A stretch of 5,524 nt of DNA from Clostridiaceae bacterium (lineage in GTDB: Bacteria; Bacillota; Clostridia; Saccharofermentanales; UBA5734). The stretch covers positions 1 to 5,524 of the forward strand of contig JAAZFW010000156.1 in NCBI GenBank assembly GCA_012511525.1. The letters are read 5' to 3'. Below are positions 1 to 5,524 of the stretch, piece after piece. The first letter of the stretch is position 1. Each line of letters starts with the position of its first letter. The position numbers and the translations under genes are program-made. The notes under the pieces were generated by a model, which was given only the letters and a program-made list of their open reading frames with translations, did not search any database and had not been told where the DNA came from.

Positions 1-1113
<1,113 letters not shown>

Positions 1114-1213
1114 GGGACTGTTCATCAATAAGCAGCTCTATAGGTTCTACGAGAGATAGACCAGCCTCGTCAATCTTTCGCAGAAAAGAGCTGCTAAATT
1201 TCTTAACAGTCCC
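1114..1213. repeat. 100-bp imperfect palindrome, MITE-like element
   Basis: The segment starts with GGGACTGTT (1114-1122) and ends with its exact reverse complement AACAGTCCC (1205-1213). After an unpaired 8/9-base internal loop the arms match again as AGCAGCTCT (1131-1139) against AGAGCTGCT (1187-1195). Further in, TTCT (1145-1148) pairs with AGAA (1182-1185) and CGAGAGAT (1150-1157) with ATCTTTCG (1173-1180, one G-U). The arms therefore extend about 44 bases around a 15-base loop. It is more AT-rich than the flanking genes and contains no reading frame. Neither end is followed by a T-run, so it does not look like an intrinsic terminator. The layout suits a MITE with terminal inverted repeats, perhaps derived from an insertion sequence beginning GGGACTGT. 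No target-site duplication is visible (GACAGCTAA on the left, TGATCCAAC on the right), so transposition is an inference. A transcript could fold it into a long hairpin in the pnp leader. Confidence 0.55.
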
Positions 1214-1237
1214 TGATCCAACGGGAGATCCATTCAG

Positions 1238-2092
1238 ATGACCGAACGAAACGACGAAGACAGAATCGAACAGGCTGCCCAGGCGGTGCGGCGTGCGCTT
1301 AAGACAATCCCGGATGTGCTGCTTGTGCTCGGCTCAGGCCTGGGCGCGCTGGCCGGGCAAGTCGAAAACGCGCACATACTGCCCTACGACGAGATCCCGG
1401 GGTTCCCCCGGGCGACTGTCCCGGGCCATGAAGGGCGCCTCGTCCTGGGCCGCTGGAGCGGCCGCCAGGTCGCGGTCATGCAGGGGCGTTTCCATTATTA
1501 CGAAGGCCACCCGATGCGCGATGTCGTGCTGCCGATCCGGGTCATGCAGCACCTCGGCGTTTCGCGATTGCTCCTGACCAACGCCGCCGGCGGCGTCAAC
1601 CGGTCGTTTCAGCCCGGTGACCTGATGCTGATCCAGGACCACATCGGCCTGCTGGCCGAGTCGCCGCTGCGCGGGGCCAACCTGGACCGCTTCGGACCGC
1701 GTTTCCCCGACCAGACCCATGTTTACGATCCGGAATGGAGCCGGCTCGCCCTGCGCTGCGCGGCCGAGCAGGACATCGCGCTGCACCAGGGCATCTACTG
1801 CTGGTGCCGCGGCCCGCAATATGAGACACCGGCCGAGATCCGGGCGCTGGCCGCCCTGGGGGCGGACGCCGTCGGCATGTCGACGGTCCCCGAAGCGATC
1901 GCGGCGTCCCACGGCGGCATGAAGGTGCTCGGACTAAGCTGCATCACGAACATGGCGGCCGGGATCCTCGATGTCCCCCTGACGCACGCGGACGTCATGC
2001 AGGTCGGCGCCCAGGCTGCGGACAAGACGATCCGGCTGCTGTCGGCCATTCTGGCCAGGACCGAATGCAAAAAGACGGAGGCTCTCCCATGA
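1238..2092 (+). CDS. Purine nucleoside phosphorylase, trimeric type, inosine/guanosine-specific
   Basis: This cytoplasmic enzyme cleaves purine nucleosides with phosphate to give the free base and ribose-1-phosphate. The 284-residue length is normal for the homotrimeric PNP/MTAP family. Visible motifs match human PNP nearly position by position: phosphate-binding GSG (32-34), His64 in VPGHEG, Arg84 and His86 in GRFHYYEGH, Glu89, and Asn115-Ala116 in TNAAGG. Further on are Tyr195-Glu196 in GPQYETPAE, Met214 in VGMSTVPE, Asn238 in SCITNMAAG, and His250. Glu196 and Asn238 correspond to human Glu201 and Asn243, which select 6-oxopurines. An MTA phosphorylase would have Asp at the latter site. His250 matches human His257, which contacts the ribose 5'-OH. 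I therefore favour inosine/guanosine over adenosine or methylthioadenosine. The start is supported by GGGAG at 1223-1227, ten bases upstream. It is the first gene of a three-gene operon; its TGA overlaps the next ATG. The Cys-Trp-Cys-Arg stretch (188-191) before GPQYET is unusual. Confidence 0.93.
   Translation: MTERNDEDRIEQAAQAVRRALKTIPDVLLVLGSGLGALAGQVENAHILPYDEIPGFPRATVPGHEGRLVLGRWSGRQVAVMQGRFHYYEGHPMRDVVLPIRVMQHLGVSRLLLTNAAGGVNRSFQPGDLMLIQDHIGLLAESPLRGANLDRFGPRFPDQTHVYDPEWSRLALRCAAEQDIALHQGIYCWCRGPQYETPAEIRALAALGADAVGMSTVPEAIAASHGGMKVLGLSCITNMAAGILDVPLTHADVMQVGAQAADKTIRLLSAILARTECKKTEALP
2077..2081 (+). promoter_or_regulatory. Ribosome binding site deciding the hydrolase start
   Basis: GGAGG lies seven bases before the ATG at 2089, inside the end of pnp. 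It favours that start over the in-frame ATG at 2065, which lies upstream of the site and would add eight residues with no family similarity. The chosen ATG forms an ATGA overlap with the pnp stop, typical of translational coupling. Confidence 0.85.
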
Positions 2093-3357
2093 ACCCATCC
2101 AAACGAACACCCAGCATCGTCGCCGCCGGCGCCGACATTGAGGCCGGCCGGCGTAAGATCGCCTGGGCCTGGGAACACATGCCGGTCCTTCGCCGGATGG
2201 CCGCCGGTCTCGAAGCAGAACAGCCCTTGGCCGGGCTGCGCGTCGCGATCAGCGTCCATGTCGAAGCCAAGACGGCCTGCCTGGCCAAGACGCTGGTGAA
2301 AGGCGGCGCCGATGTCGCCCTGACCGGATGCAACCCGCTGTCGACCCAGGACGACGTGGCAGCCGCACTGGCGGCAGACGGCCTTGCCGTCTATTGCCGT
2401 CACGGTGTGGGGGAGGCGGAATACCGCGAGCATCTCCGCCAGGTGCTGGCCTTTGAACCCCACCTGGTGATCGACGACGGCGGCGACCTGGCCCAGCTGC
2501 TGCACAGCAGCGAGCGCGACAAGGCCGCCCACCTGATCGGCGGCTGTGAGGAAACGACCACCGGATTGCTGCGCCTGCGCAGCCTGGAGCGGGAAGGGCG
2601 ACTGCTCTATCCCGTGATCGCGATCAACGACGCGCGCTGCAAACACCTGTTCGATAACCGTTTCGGCACCGGCCAGTCGGTCTGGACGGCGATCATGGCC
2701 ACGACCAATTTGCTGGTCGCCGGCAAAACGGTCGTCGTTGCGGGATTCGGCATGTGCGGCAAAGGGGTCGCGCTGCGTGCCAGAGGTTTGGGCGCACGGG
2801 TCATTGTGACGGAAATTGATCCTGTCAAGGCTTGCGAGGCCCTGATGGAGGGATACGATGTAATGCCCATGGCCGACGCCGCGCCGCTGGGCGACTGCTT
2901 CGTCACCGTAACAGGATGTCGTGACGTTATGACGATAGAACACTTCGCCAGGCTCAAAGACGGCGCGATCCTGTGCAACGCCGGCCATTTTGATGTCGAA
3001 GTCAATGTGCGCCAGCTGCGCGAGAGCGCCGTATCCATCGAGCAGGCCCGCCCGGGCATCACGGCCTTCCGCCAAACTGACGGGCGCACCATCCACCTGC
3101 TGGCTGAGGGGCGGCTGGTCAACCTGGCCGCCGGAGACGGCCACCCGGCCGAGATCATGGACATGAGTTTTGCGCTGCAGACATCAGGCATCTTGTACCT
3201 GGCCAGCGCAGGCCGCCAGCTCAAGATCGGGGTGCATGACCTGCCGGCCGAACTGGATAATCAGGTGGCCAGCATGCTGCTCGAGATCCTGGACAAAAAG
3301 ACGGATCAGCTGAGCGATGATCAGCGGCACTACTTGGATCACTGGCAGCTGGACTGA
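2089..3357 (+). CDS. ahcY: S-adenosyl/S-inosyl-homocysteine hydrolase, short HxExK type
   Basis: This is an NAD-dependent cytoplasmic hydrolase that splits S-adenosylhomocysteine or its deaminated form S-inosylhomocysteine into the nucleoside and homocysteine. The 422 residues match the short Thermotoga/archaeal group. Catalytic positions are intact: His57, Asp129-Asp130 in DDGGD, Glu155 in EETTTG, Lys185 and Asp189-Asn190 in KHLFDN, His300 in NAGHFDVE, and His352 in GDGHP. The NAD-binding Rossmann loop is GFGMCGKG (219-226), followed by VIVTEIDP. Two purine-pocket positions differ from classical enzymes. The HxTxE/Q motif is replaced by His57-Val-Glu59-Ala-Lys61, and human Met351 corresponds to Asp350. 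The C-terminus stops at YLDHWQLD and lacks the Lys/Tyr tail that reaches the partner's NAD in eukaryotic-type enzymes. With a deaminase downstream and a 6-oxopurine phosphorylase upstream, I infer S-inosylhomocysteine as the likely physiological substrate; adenosylhomocysteine hydrolysis cannot be excluded. Family is certain, substrate preference is not. Confidence 0.95.
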   Translation: MNPSKRTPSIVAAGADIEAGRRKIAWAWEHMPVLRRMAAGLEAEQPLAGLRVAISVHVEAKTACLAKTLVKGGADVALTGCNPLSTQDDVAAALAADGLAVYCRHGVGEAEYREHLRQVLAFEPHLVIDDGGDLAQLLHSSERDKAAHLIGGCEETTTGLLRLRSLEREGRLLYPVIAINDARCKHLFDNRFGTGQSVWTAIMATTNLLVAGKTVVVAGFGMCGKGVALRARGLGARVIVTEIDPVKACEALMEGYDVMPMADAAPLGDCFVTVTGCRDVMTIEHFARLKDGAILCNAGHFDVEVNVRQLRESAVSIEQARPGITAFRQTDGRTIHLLAEGRLVNLAAGDGHPAEIMDMSFALQTSGILYLASAGRQLKIGVHDLPAELDNQVASMLLEILDKKTDQLSDDQRHYLDHWQLD

Positions 3358-3358
3358 A

Positions 3359-3362
3359 AGGA
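3359..3362 (+). promoter_or_regulatory. Ribosome binding site deciding the deaminase start
   Basis: AGGA within AAAGGAAA lies eight bases before the ATG at 3371, just after the hydrolase stop. It supports that start rather than the in-frame ATG at 3317, which lies inside the hydrolase gene and would add 18 residues unlike the family N-terminus. Confidence 0.75.
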
Positions 3363-3370
3363 AACGTCCC

Positions 3371-4687
3371 ATGACCCATACTTTTTTGTTTTGTGATATT
3401 TCGGTTGTCAGCGCCGACGAAACCGGCAAGGTCGGCTGCCGGATGCACAGCTGGGTTGCCGTCAAAGACGGCCGGATCGCGGCGGTCAGCCCGACCGAAT
3501 CGGCAGCAAGAAGCGCTCTCGGCAGGGAACCGGACCAGGTGATCAGCGGCCAGAACCGCCTGCTGCTGCCTGCTCTGGCCAACACGCACAACCATATGGC
3601 CATGACCTTGCTGCGCAACGCCGCGGACGATTTGCCGCTGCATCGCTGGCTGTTCGAGGCGATCTTCCCCCGCGAAGCGCGCCTGACATCGGCTCTGGTA
3701 GCCGCCGGCAGCCGCCTGGCCCTGTCTGAGATGATCCGATCCGGTACCGGGCTGTCTGCCGACATGTACTATGACCACGAGGAGACGGCCCGGGCCGCGC
3801 TCGACGCTGGTTTTCGTCTGAACCTGTCGGTTGACGCCAAACGGGAAGGGCCGGACGGGCAGAAGCATCCCGATCCCGACCTGCTCGGGCGCAACCTGCG
3901 CCAGCTCGGCCAACACCCTTCGGGATTGCTGCGCGTCTCGCTTTTGGTTCACTCGGTCTACCTTTATGAGGAAGCGCTCTATCCGCAGCTGGCCGACATG
4001 GCCCGGCAGATGGACTGCCCGGTCCAGGTGCACATCGCGGAGACCGAAAAGGAAGTTGCGGATTGTCTGGCCCGCTACGGGCGCCGTCCGGCGGCCCAGC
4101 TGGCGCACTTCGGCTTTTTCCGGACCCCAACGCTGGCGGCCCACTGCGTCCACCTCGACGAGGGGGAACGCGCCGTGCTGGCCAATCCGCTTGTCCTGGC
4201 GGCCCATTGCCCGGCCAGCAACCTGAAACTGGGCAGCGGGCTGGCCGATGTCCCCGCCATGCTGCAAAGCGGCGTACGGGTCGGCATCGGCACAGACGGC
4301 CCCGCAAGCAACAACAACCTCGACCTTTACCGTGACATGCGTTTGGCCTCGTTTCTGGCCAAAGGCGCCCGGCAGGACGCGTCGCTGCTGCCAGCGCCGC
4401 AGATCCTGGCCATGACGACCTTCGAGGGCGCAAGGGCGCTGGGCTTTACCGACAGCGGCCGGATCGCGCCCGGCTGGCAGGCCGACCTGCAGGTGGTGCG
4501 CACCGACAGCCCTGGCATGACTCCGCTGGGTGATCCGGTCTCCGCGCTTGTCTACAGCGCGGCCGGATCCGATGTCGAGTCCCTGATGGTCGCCGGCCGC
4601 TGGCTGATGGAAAAGCGCGAACTCAAAACGCTGGACGAGGAAAAGATCCGCTTCGAAGCCGTAGCGGCAGCCCGGGCGCTAGCATGA
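3371..4687 (+). CDS. mtaD: 5-methylthioadenosine/S-adenosylhomocysteine deaminase (amidohydrolase)
   Basis: This metal-dependent cytoplasmic amidohydrolase replaces the 6-amino group of SAH, MTA or adenosine with oxygen, releasing ammonia. Its 438 residues are typical of the MtaD/TrzA/ATZ branch. An N-terminal beta-sandwich strand region (about 1-66) precedes the TIM barrel. Metal and catalytic residues are visible: His73 and His75 in NTHNHMAM, His194 in LVHSVY, His221 and Glu224 in VHIAETEKE, His258 in LAAHCVHL, and Asp309 in GIGTDGPASNNN. DDLPLHRWL after the first histidines and NLKLGSG before the last Asp are family hallmarks shared with Thermotoga maritima TM0936, a proven SAH/MTA/adenosine deaminase. 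It lies 13 bases after the hydrolase gene and is the last gene of the operon. I infer that it feeds S-inosylhomocysteine to the hydrolase; methylthioadenosine is a plausible second substrate. Its stop codon touches the U-tract of the converging tRNA terminator. No intrinsic terminator for the plus strand is visible after it. Confidence 0.93.
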   Translation: MTHTFLFCDISVVSADETGKVGCRMHSWVAVKDGRIAAVSPTESAARSALGREPDQVISGQNRLLLPALANTHNHMAMTLLRNAADDLPLHRWLFEAIFPREARLTSALVAAGSRLALSEMIRSGTGLSADMYYDHEETARAALDAGFRLNLSVDAKREGPDGQKHPDPDLLGRNLRQLGQHPSGLLRVSLLVHSVYLYEEALYPQLADMARQMDCPVQVHIAETEKEVADCLARYGRRPAAQLAHFGFFRTPTLAAHCVHLDEGERAVLANPLVLAAHCPASNLKLGSGLADVPAMLQSGVRVGIGTDGPASNNNLDLYRDMRLASFLAKGARQDASLLPAPQILAMTTFEGARALGFTDSGRIAPGWQADLQVVRTDSPGMTPLGDPVSALVYSAAGSDVESLMVAGRWLMEKRELKTLDEEKIRFEAVAAARALA

Positions 4688-4714
4688 AAAAACCGCCCGG
4701 TGATCCGGACGGTT
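4687..4714 (-). terminator. Intrinsic terminator of the tRNA-Thr transcript
   Basis: Read on the minus strand, AACCG-U-CCGG pairs with CCGG-G-CGGUU around an AUCA loop, ten pairs including one U-G wobble, and runs into six U residues. It starts five bases beyond the tRNA CCA end. On the plus strand the wobble becomes a C-A mismatch and no T-run follows, so it serves the tRNA and not the mtaD operon. Confidence 0.85.
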
Positions 4715-4718
4715 CAGC

Positions 4719-4793
4719 TGGAGCCGCTGGTGAGAATCGAACTCACGGCCTGCTCATTACGAGTGAGCTGCTCTACCTCTGAGCCACAGCGGC
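4719..4793 (-). tRNA. tRNA-Thr (anticodon CGU)
   Basis: The minus strand folds into a complete 75-base cloverleaf. The acceptor stem is GCCGCTG paired with CAGCGGC, followed by discriminator T and an encoded CCA. The D arm is GCTC-AGAGGTA-GAGC. The anticodon arm is GCTCA-CTCGTAA-TGAGC with anticodon CGT (plus-strand 4759-4761), reading threonine codon ACG. The variable loop is AGGCC and the T arm is GTGAG-TTCGATT-CTCAC. A CGU isoacceptor supplements the wobble-reading threonine tRNAs and is common in GC-rich genomes. It stands alone between its own promoter and terminator, converging on the mtaD operon. Confidence 0.97.
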
Positions 4794-4807
4794 GCGTTGC
4801 CTGTATC

Positions 4808-4835
4808 AGTTTATCAAAAATTCTCATGAAGTCAA
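4808..4835 (-). promoter_or_regulatory. Sigma-A type promoter of tRNA-Thr
   Basis: On the minus strand, TTGACT (plus 4830-4835) and TAAACT (plus 4808-4813) are separated by 16 bases. The -10 box sits 14 bases before the mature tRNA 5' end, implying a leader of only several bases. Box quality and position fit a stable-RNA promoter. Confidence 0.75.
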
Positions 4836-4849
4836 GGGCGGTCAAACGG

Positions 4850-4870
4850 CAAAAATCAATCAAAAATCAA
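4850..4870. repeat. Tandem A-tract repeat upstream of the tRNA promoter
   Basis: CAAAAATCAA occurs twice (4850-4859 and 4861-4870) with an 11-base period, close to one helical turn. On the minus strand these are phased T-tracts beginning about 15 bases upstream of the -35 box. Phased A-tracts bend DNA, and similar AT-rich blocks act as UP or activator sites at stable-RNA promoters. That role is inferred here. Confidence 0.5.
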
Positions 4871-4977
4871 CCGGATAGCCGTCTTAGTGTGCGATTCGGC
4901 GCTTTTTCACCTATTCTCTGCTGAAAGACGCGTACGCATCAAGGACCAGGGTTATGGAAAAAAGGCCGCATGGGAGA

Positions 4978-5271
4978 CCTGAGGCGTCGCCAGGACGTCC
5001 AGGATTATGAAGAAAACCGTGGTGCAAGGACGGTCCAAACGGCCAGCCAGGCGGTTGCAGAAAGGAACACTGACACCTTGACCTCGGCTGTCTCGGCATG
5101 AGGGGGTCATTTTGCCGCCGAGGCGCATCCTGATGGAGAAGAGAGCAGAGCTATGCGGATCGCATGATCCGGCGATCCCGTTTGTTTTCACCCACAAAAC
5201 AAAGTTGCCGTGAAGGATCAGCCTGGCCTGCAGCTGCATCGGTCGGGCATTTCGGAACAAGCGTTACCGAA
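4978..5271 (+). ncRNA. Candidate structured RNA, unidentified class
   Basis: This segment is a nearly unbroken series of hairpins. CCTG-G pairs with CCAGG (4978-4994). ACCGT pairs with ACGGT (5016-5034). CAA/AAC plus GCC pair with GGC plus GTT (5036-5057), and AAGG with CCTT (5062-5079). A two-part stem joins CCTCGG with CCGAGG and CGGCA with TGCCG over a GGGGG loop (5082-5123). CGGATC pairs with GATCCG (5156-5171). TTTGTTTT pairs perfectly with AAAACAAA (5181-5203), enclosed by GGC/GCC and GATCC/GGATC. GCCTGGCC pairs with GGTCGGGC (5221-5248), and TTCGGAAC with GTTaCCGAA (5251-5271). The two wobble pairs in the 5221-5248 stem hold only as plus-strand RNA, which sets the proposed strand. I see no signature of RNase P RNA, tmRNA, SRP RNA or 6S RNA. 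A TATTCT at 4912-4917 could be a -10 box, but its -35 is poor. A decayed gene or DNA-level palindromes remain possible. Confidence 0.33.
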
Positions 5272-5321
5272 GTTGTGAACATGCACAAAATAATTGAATC
5301 AGTTTTGTAATATTTAACGGA

Positions 5322-5368
5322 TTGACAAACGGCAAATTAGTTGCATATTCATCATTTTCAGGTATAAT
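5322..5368 (+). promoter_or_regulatory. Promoter of the 3'-terminal gene, possibly two overlapping promoters
   Basis: A perfect TATAAT (5363-5368) has TTGCAT (5341-5346) 16 bases upstream. A perfect TTGACA (5322-5327) lies further up and could drive a second, weaker promoter with TATTCA (5346-5351) at 18 bases. The whole block is strongly AT-rich, unlike the neighbouring genes. Transcription from TATAAT would start near 5375, giving a leader of about 75 bases. Confidence 0.75.
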
Positions 5369-5396
5369 GAAAGCAGAGAACAGAAGATGAAATGAA

Positions 5397-5432
5397 GAGC
5401 TCGGGTGAGCTCAAGAGCCTTGAAAATCAAGG
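5397..5432 (+). promoter_or_regulatory. Two tandem hairpins in the leader before the last gene
   Basis: GAGCTC pairs with GAGCTC around GGGT (5397-5412), and CCTTGA pairs with TCAAGG around AAA (5418-5432). The second hairpin ends five bases before the ribosome binding site (from 5438). There is no T-run, so any effect would be on translation or RNA stability rather than termination. I do not recognise a known riboswitch. Confidence 0.45.
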
Positions 5433-5436
5433 TGCA

Positions 5437-5442
5437 AGGAGG
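5437..5442 (+). promoter_or_regulatory. Strong ribosome binding site of the last gene
   Basis: AGGAGG is placed eight bases before the ATG at 5451. An in-frame ATG at 5445 is only two bases from the site and is therefore the less likely start. Confidence 0.85.
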
Positions 5443-5450
5443 AAATGAAC

Positions 5451-5524
5451 ATGGCGAGATTATTCAGTATGCACGATGTGGATGTAAGAGCATTCATCAA
5501 AGCGCTGGACAACTGCAAGGGCAA
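5451..5524 (+). CDS. Small unidentified protein, N-terminal 24 residues only
   Basis: A reading frame opens at ATG 5451 and runs out of the window. It reads MARLFSMHDVDVRAFIKALD followed by NCKG. The strong promoter, structured leader and AGGAGG site show that this is a real, probably well-expressed gene. The residues suggest a soluble alpha-helical start with no signal peptide or membrane segment. The pattern of a short aromatic start followed by a helix ending in D-x-CKG faintly recalls a family of small clostridial proteins of unknown function that are sometimes wrongly labelled polyA polymerase. That is recollection from a short stretch and should be treated as a weak guess. Confidence 0.75.
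   Translation, partial: MARLFSMHDVDVRAFIKALDNCKG

Larger units (their letters stand above)
4794..5450. other. Gene-free stretch between tRNA-Thr and the last gene
   Basis: No reading frame here has a convincing combination of start site, ribosome binding site and protein-like content; all frames are broken by stops within about 100 codons. From left to right it contains the tRNA promoter, an A-tract repeat, about 100 bases with nothing clear (4871-4977), a hairpin-dense segment, an AT-rich promoter, and a short structured leader. Confidence 0.6.

Noticed and set aside
1114..1213. The palindrome read as the secA intrinsic terminator
   Set aside because: It is too long, has large internal loops, and no T-run follows it on either strand.
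1795..3144. Long minus-strand open frame of 449 codons opposite the phosphorylase and hydrolase genes
   Set aside because: It is the antisense shadow of two well-supported genes in GC-rich DNA, and its translation has no recognisable domain; the plus-strand frames carry complete catalytic motifs.
3221..4267. Minus-strand open frame of 348 codons opposite the deaminase gene
   Set aside because: It is a shadow frame spanning two plus-strand genes, with a Gln/Arg/Gly/Val-biased composition and no family motifs.
4970..5101. Plus-strand 43-codon reading frame starting MGDLRRRQDV
   Set aside because: The only upstream purine run is four bases from the ATG, there is no clear promoter, and the frame lies across predicted hairpins.
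4952..5260. Minus-strand open frame of 102 codons in the spacer after the tRNA
   Set aside because: The translation shows no recognisable motif and its extent coincides with the hairpin-rich segment, so chance openness is more likely than a gene. Relatives could be checked for conservation.
4978..5271. Known housekeeping RNA (RNase P RNA, tmRNA, SRP RNA, 6S RNA)
   Set aside because: None of the conserved cores I know for these RNAs is present on either strand, such as the GAGGAAAGTCC block of RNase P RNA or the tRNA-like ends of tmRNA.

Overview
The window looks like chromosomal DNA from a GC-rich member of the Bacillota, most likely a clostridial lineage. The basis is a Clostridia-like SecA C-terminus, genes that are GC-rich while the spacers are AT-rich, sigma-A-type promoters, strong AGGAGG-type ribosome binding sites, and a tRNA with an encoded CCA end. 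The assignment is inferred from general sequence character, not from a marker phylogeny.

Layout. Positions 1-1113 are the C-terminal part of secA, with its 5' end outside the window. Directly after the secA stop codon lies a roughly 100-bp imperfect palindrome (1114-1213) that looks like a small non-coding mobile element (MITE-like). Then follows a compact plus-strand operon of three genes: a trimeric-type purine nucleoside phosphorylase (1238-2092), an S-adenosyl/S-inosyl-homocysteine hydrolase of the short thermophile/archaeal type (2089-3357, sharing ATGA with pnp), and an MtaD-type 5'-methylthioadenosine/S-adenosylhomocysteine deaminase (3371-4687). A convergent minus-strand tRNA-Thr(CGU) gene (4719-4793) has its own promoter (4808-4835) and an intrinsic terminator whose U-tract abuts the deaminase stop codon.

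From 4794 to 5450 there is no convincing protein gene. This stretch holds the tRNA promoter, a tandem A-tract repeat, a dense run of hairpins (about 4978-5271) that may be an unidentified structured RNA, and an AT-rich promoter followed by a short structured leader. The leader serves a small unidentified gene that starts at 5451 and runs out of the window.

How the genes work together. The three operon genes fit the S-inosylhomocysteine (SIH) route for recycling the by-product of SAM-dependent methylation: SAH is deaminated to SIH, SIH is hydrolysed to inosine plus homocysteine, and inosine is phosphorolysed to hypoxanthine plus ribose-1-phosphate. The phosphorylase carries the Asn/Glu pair expected for 6-oxopurines. 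The hydrolase carries an HxExK motif in place of the HxTxE/Q of classical SAH hydrolases. This agreement between gene content and specificity residues is the most interesting biological signal in the window. The route itself is known from methanogens, so the point of interest is a dedicated bacterial operon for it.
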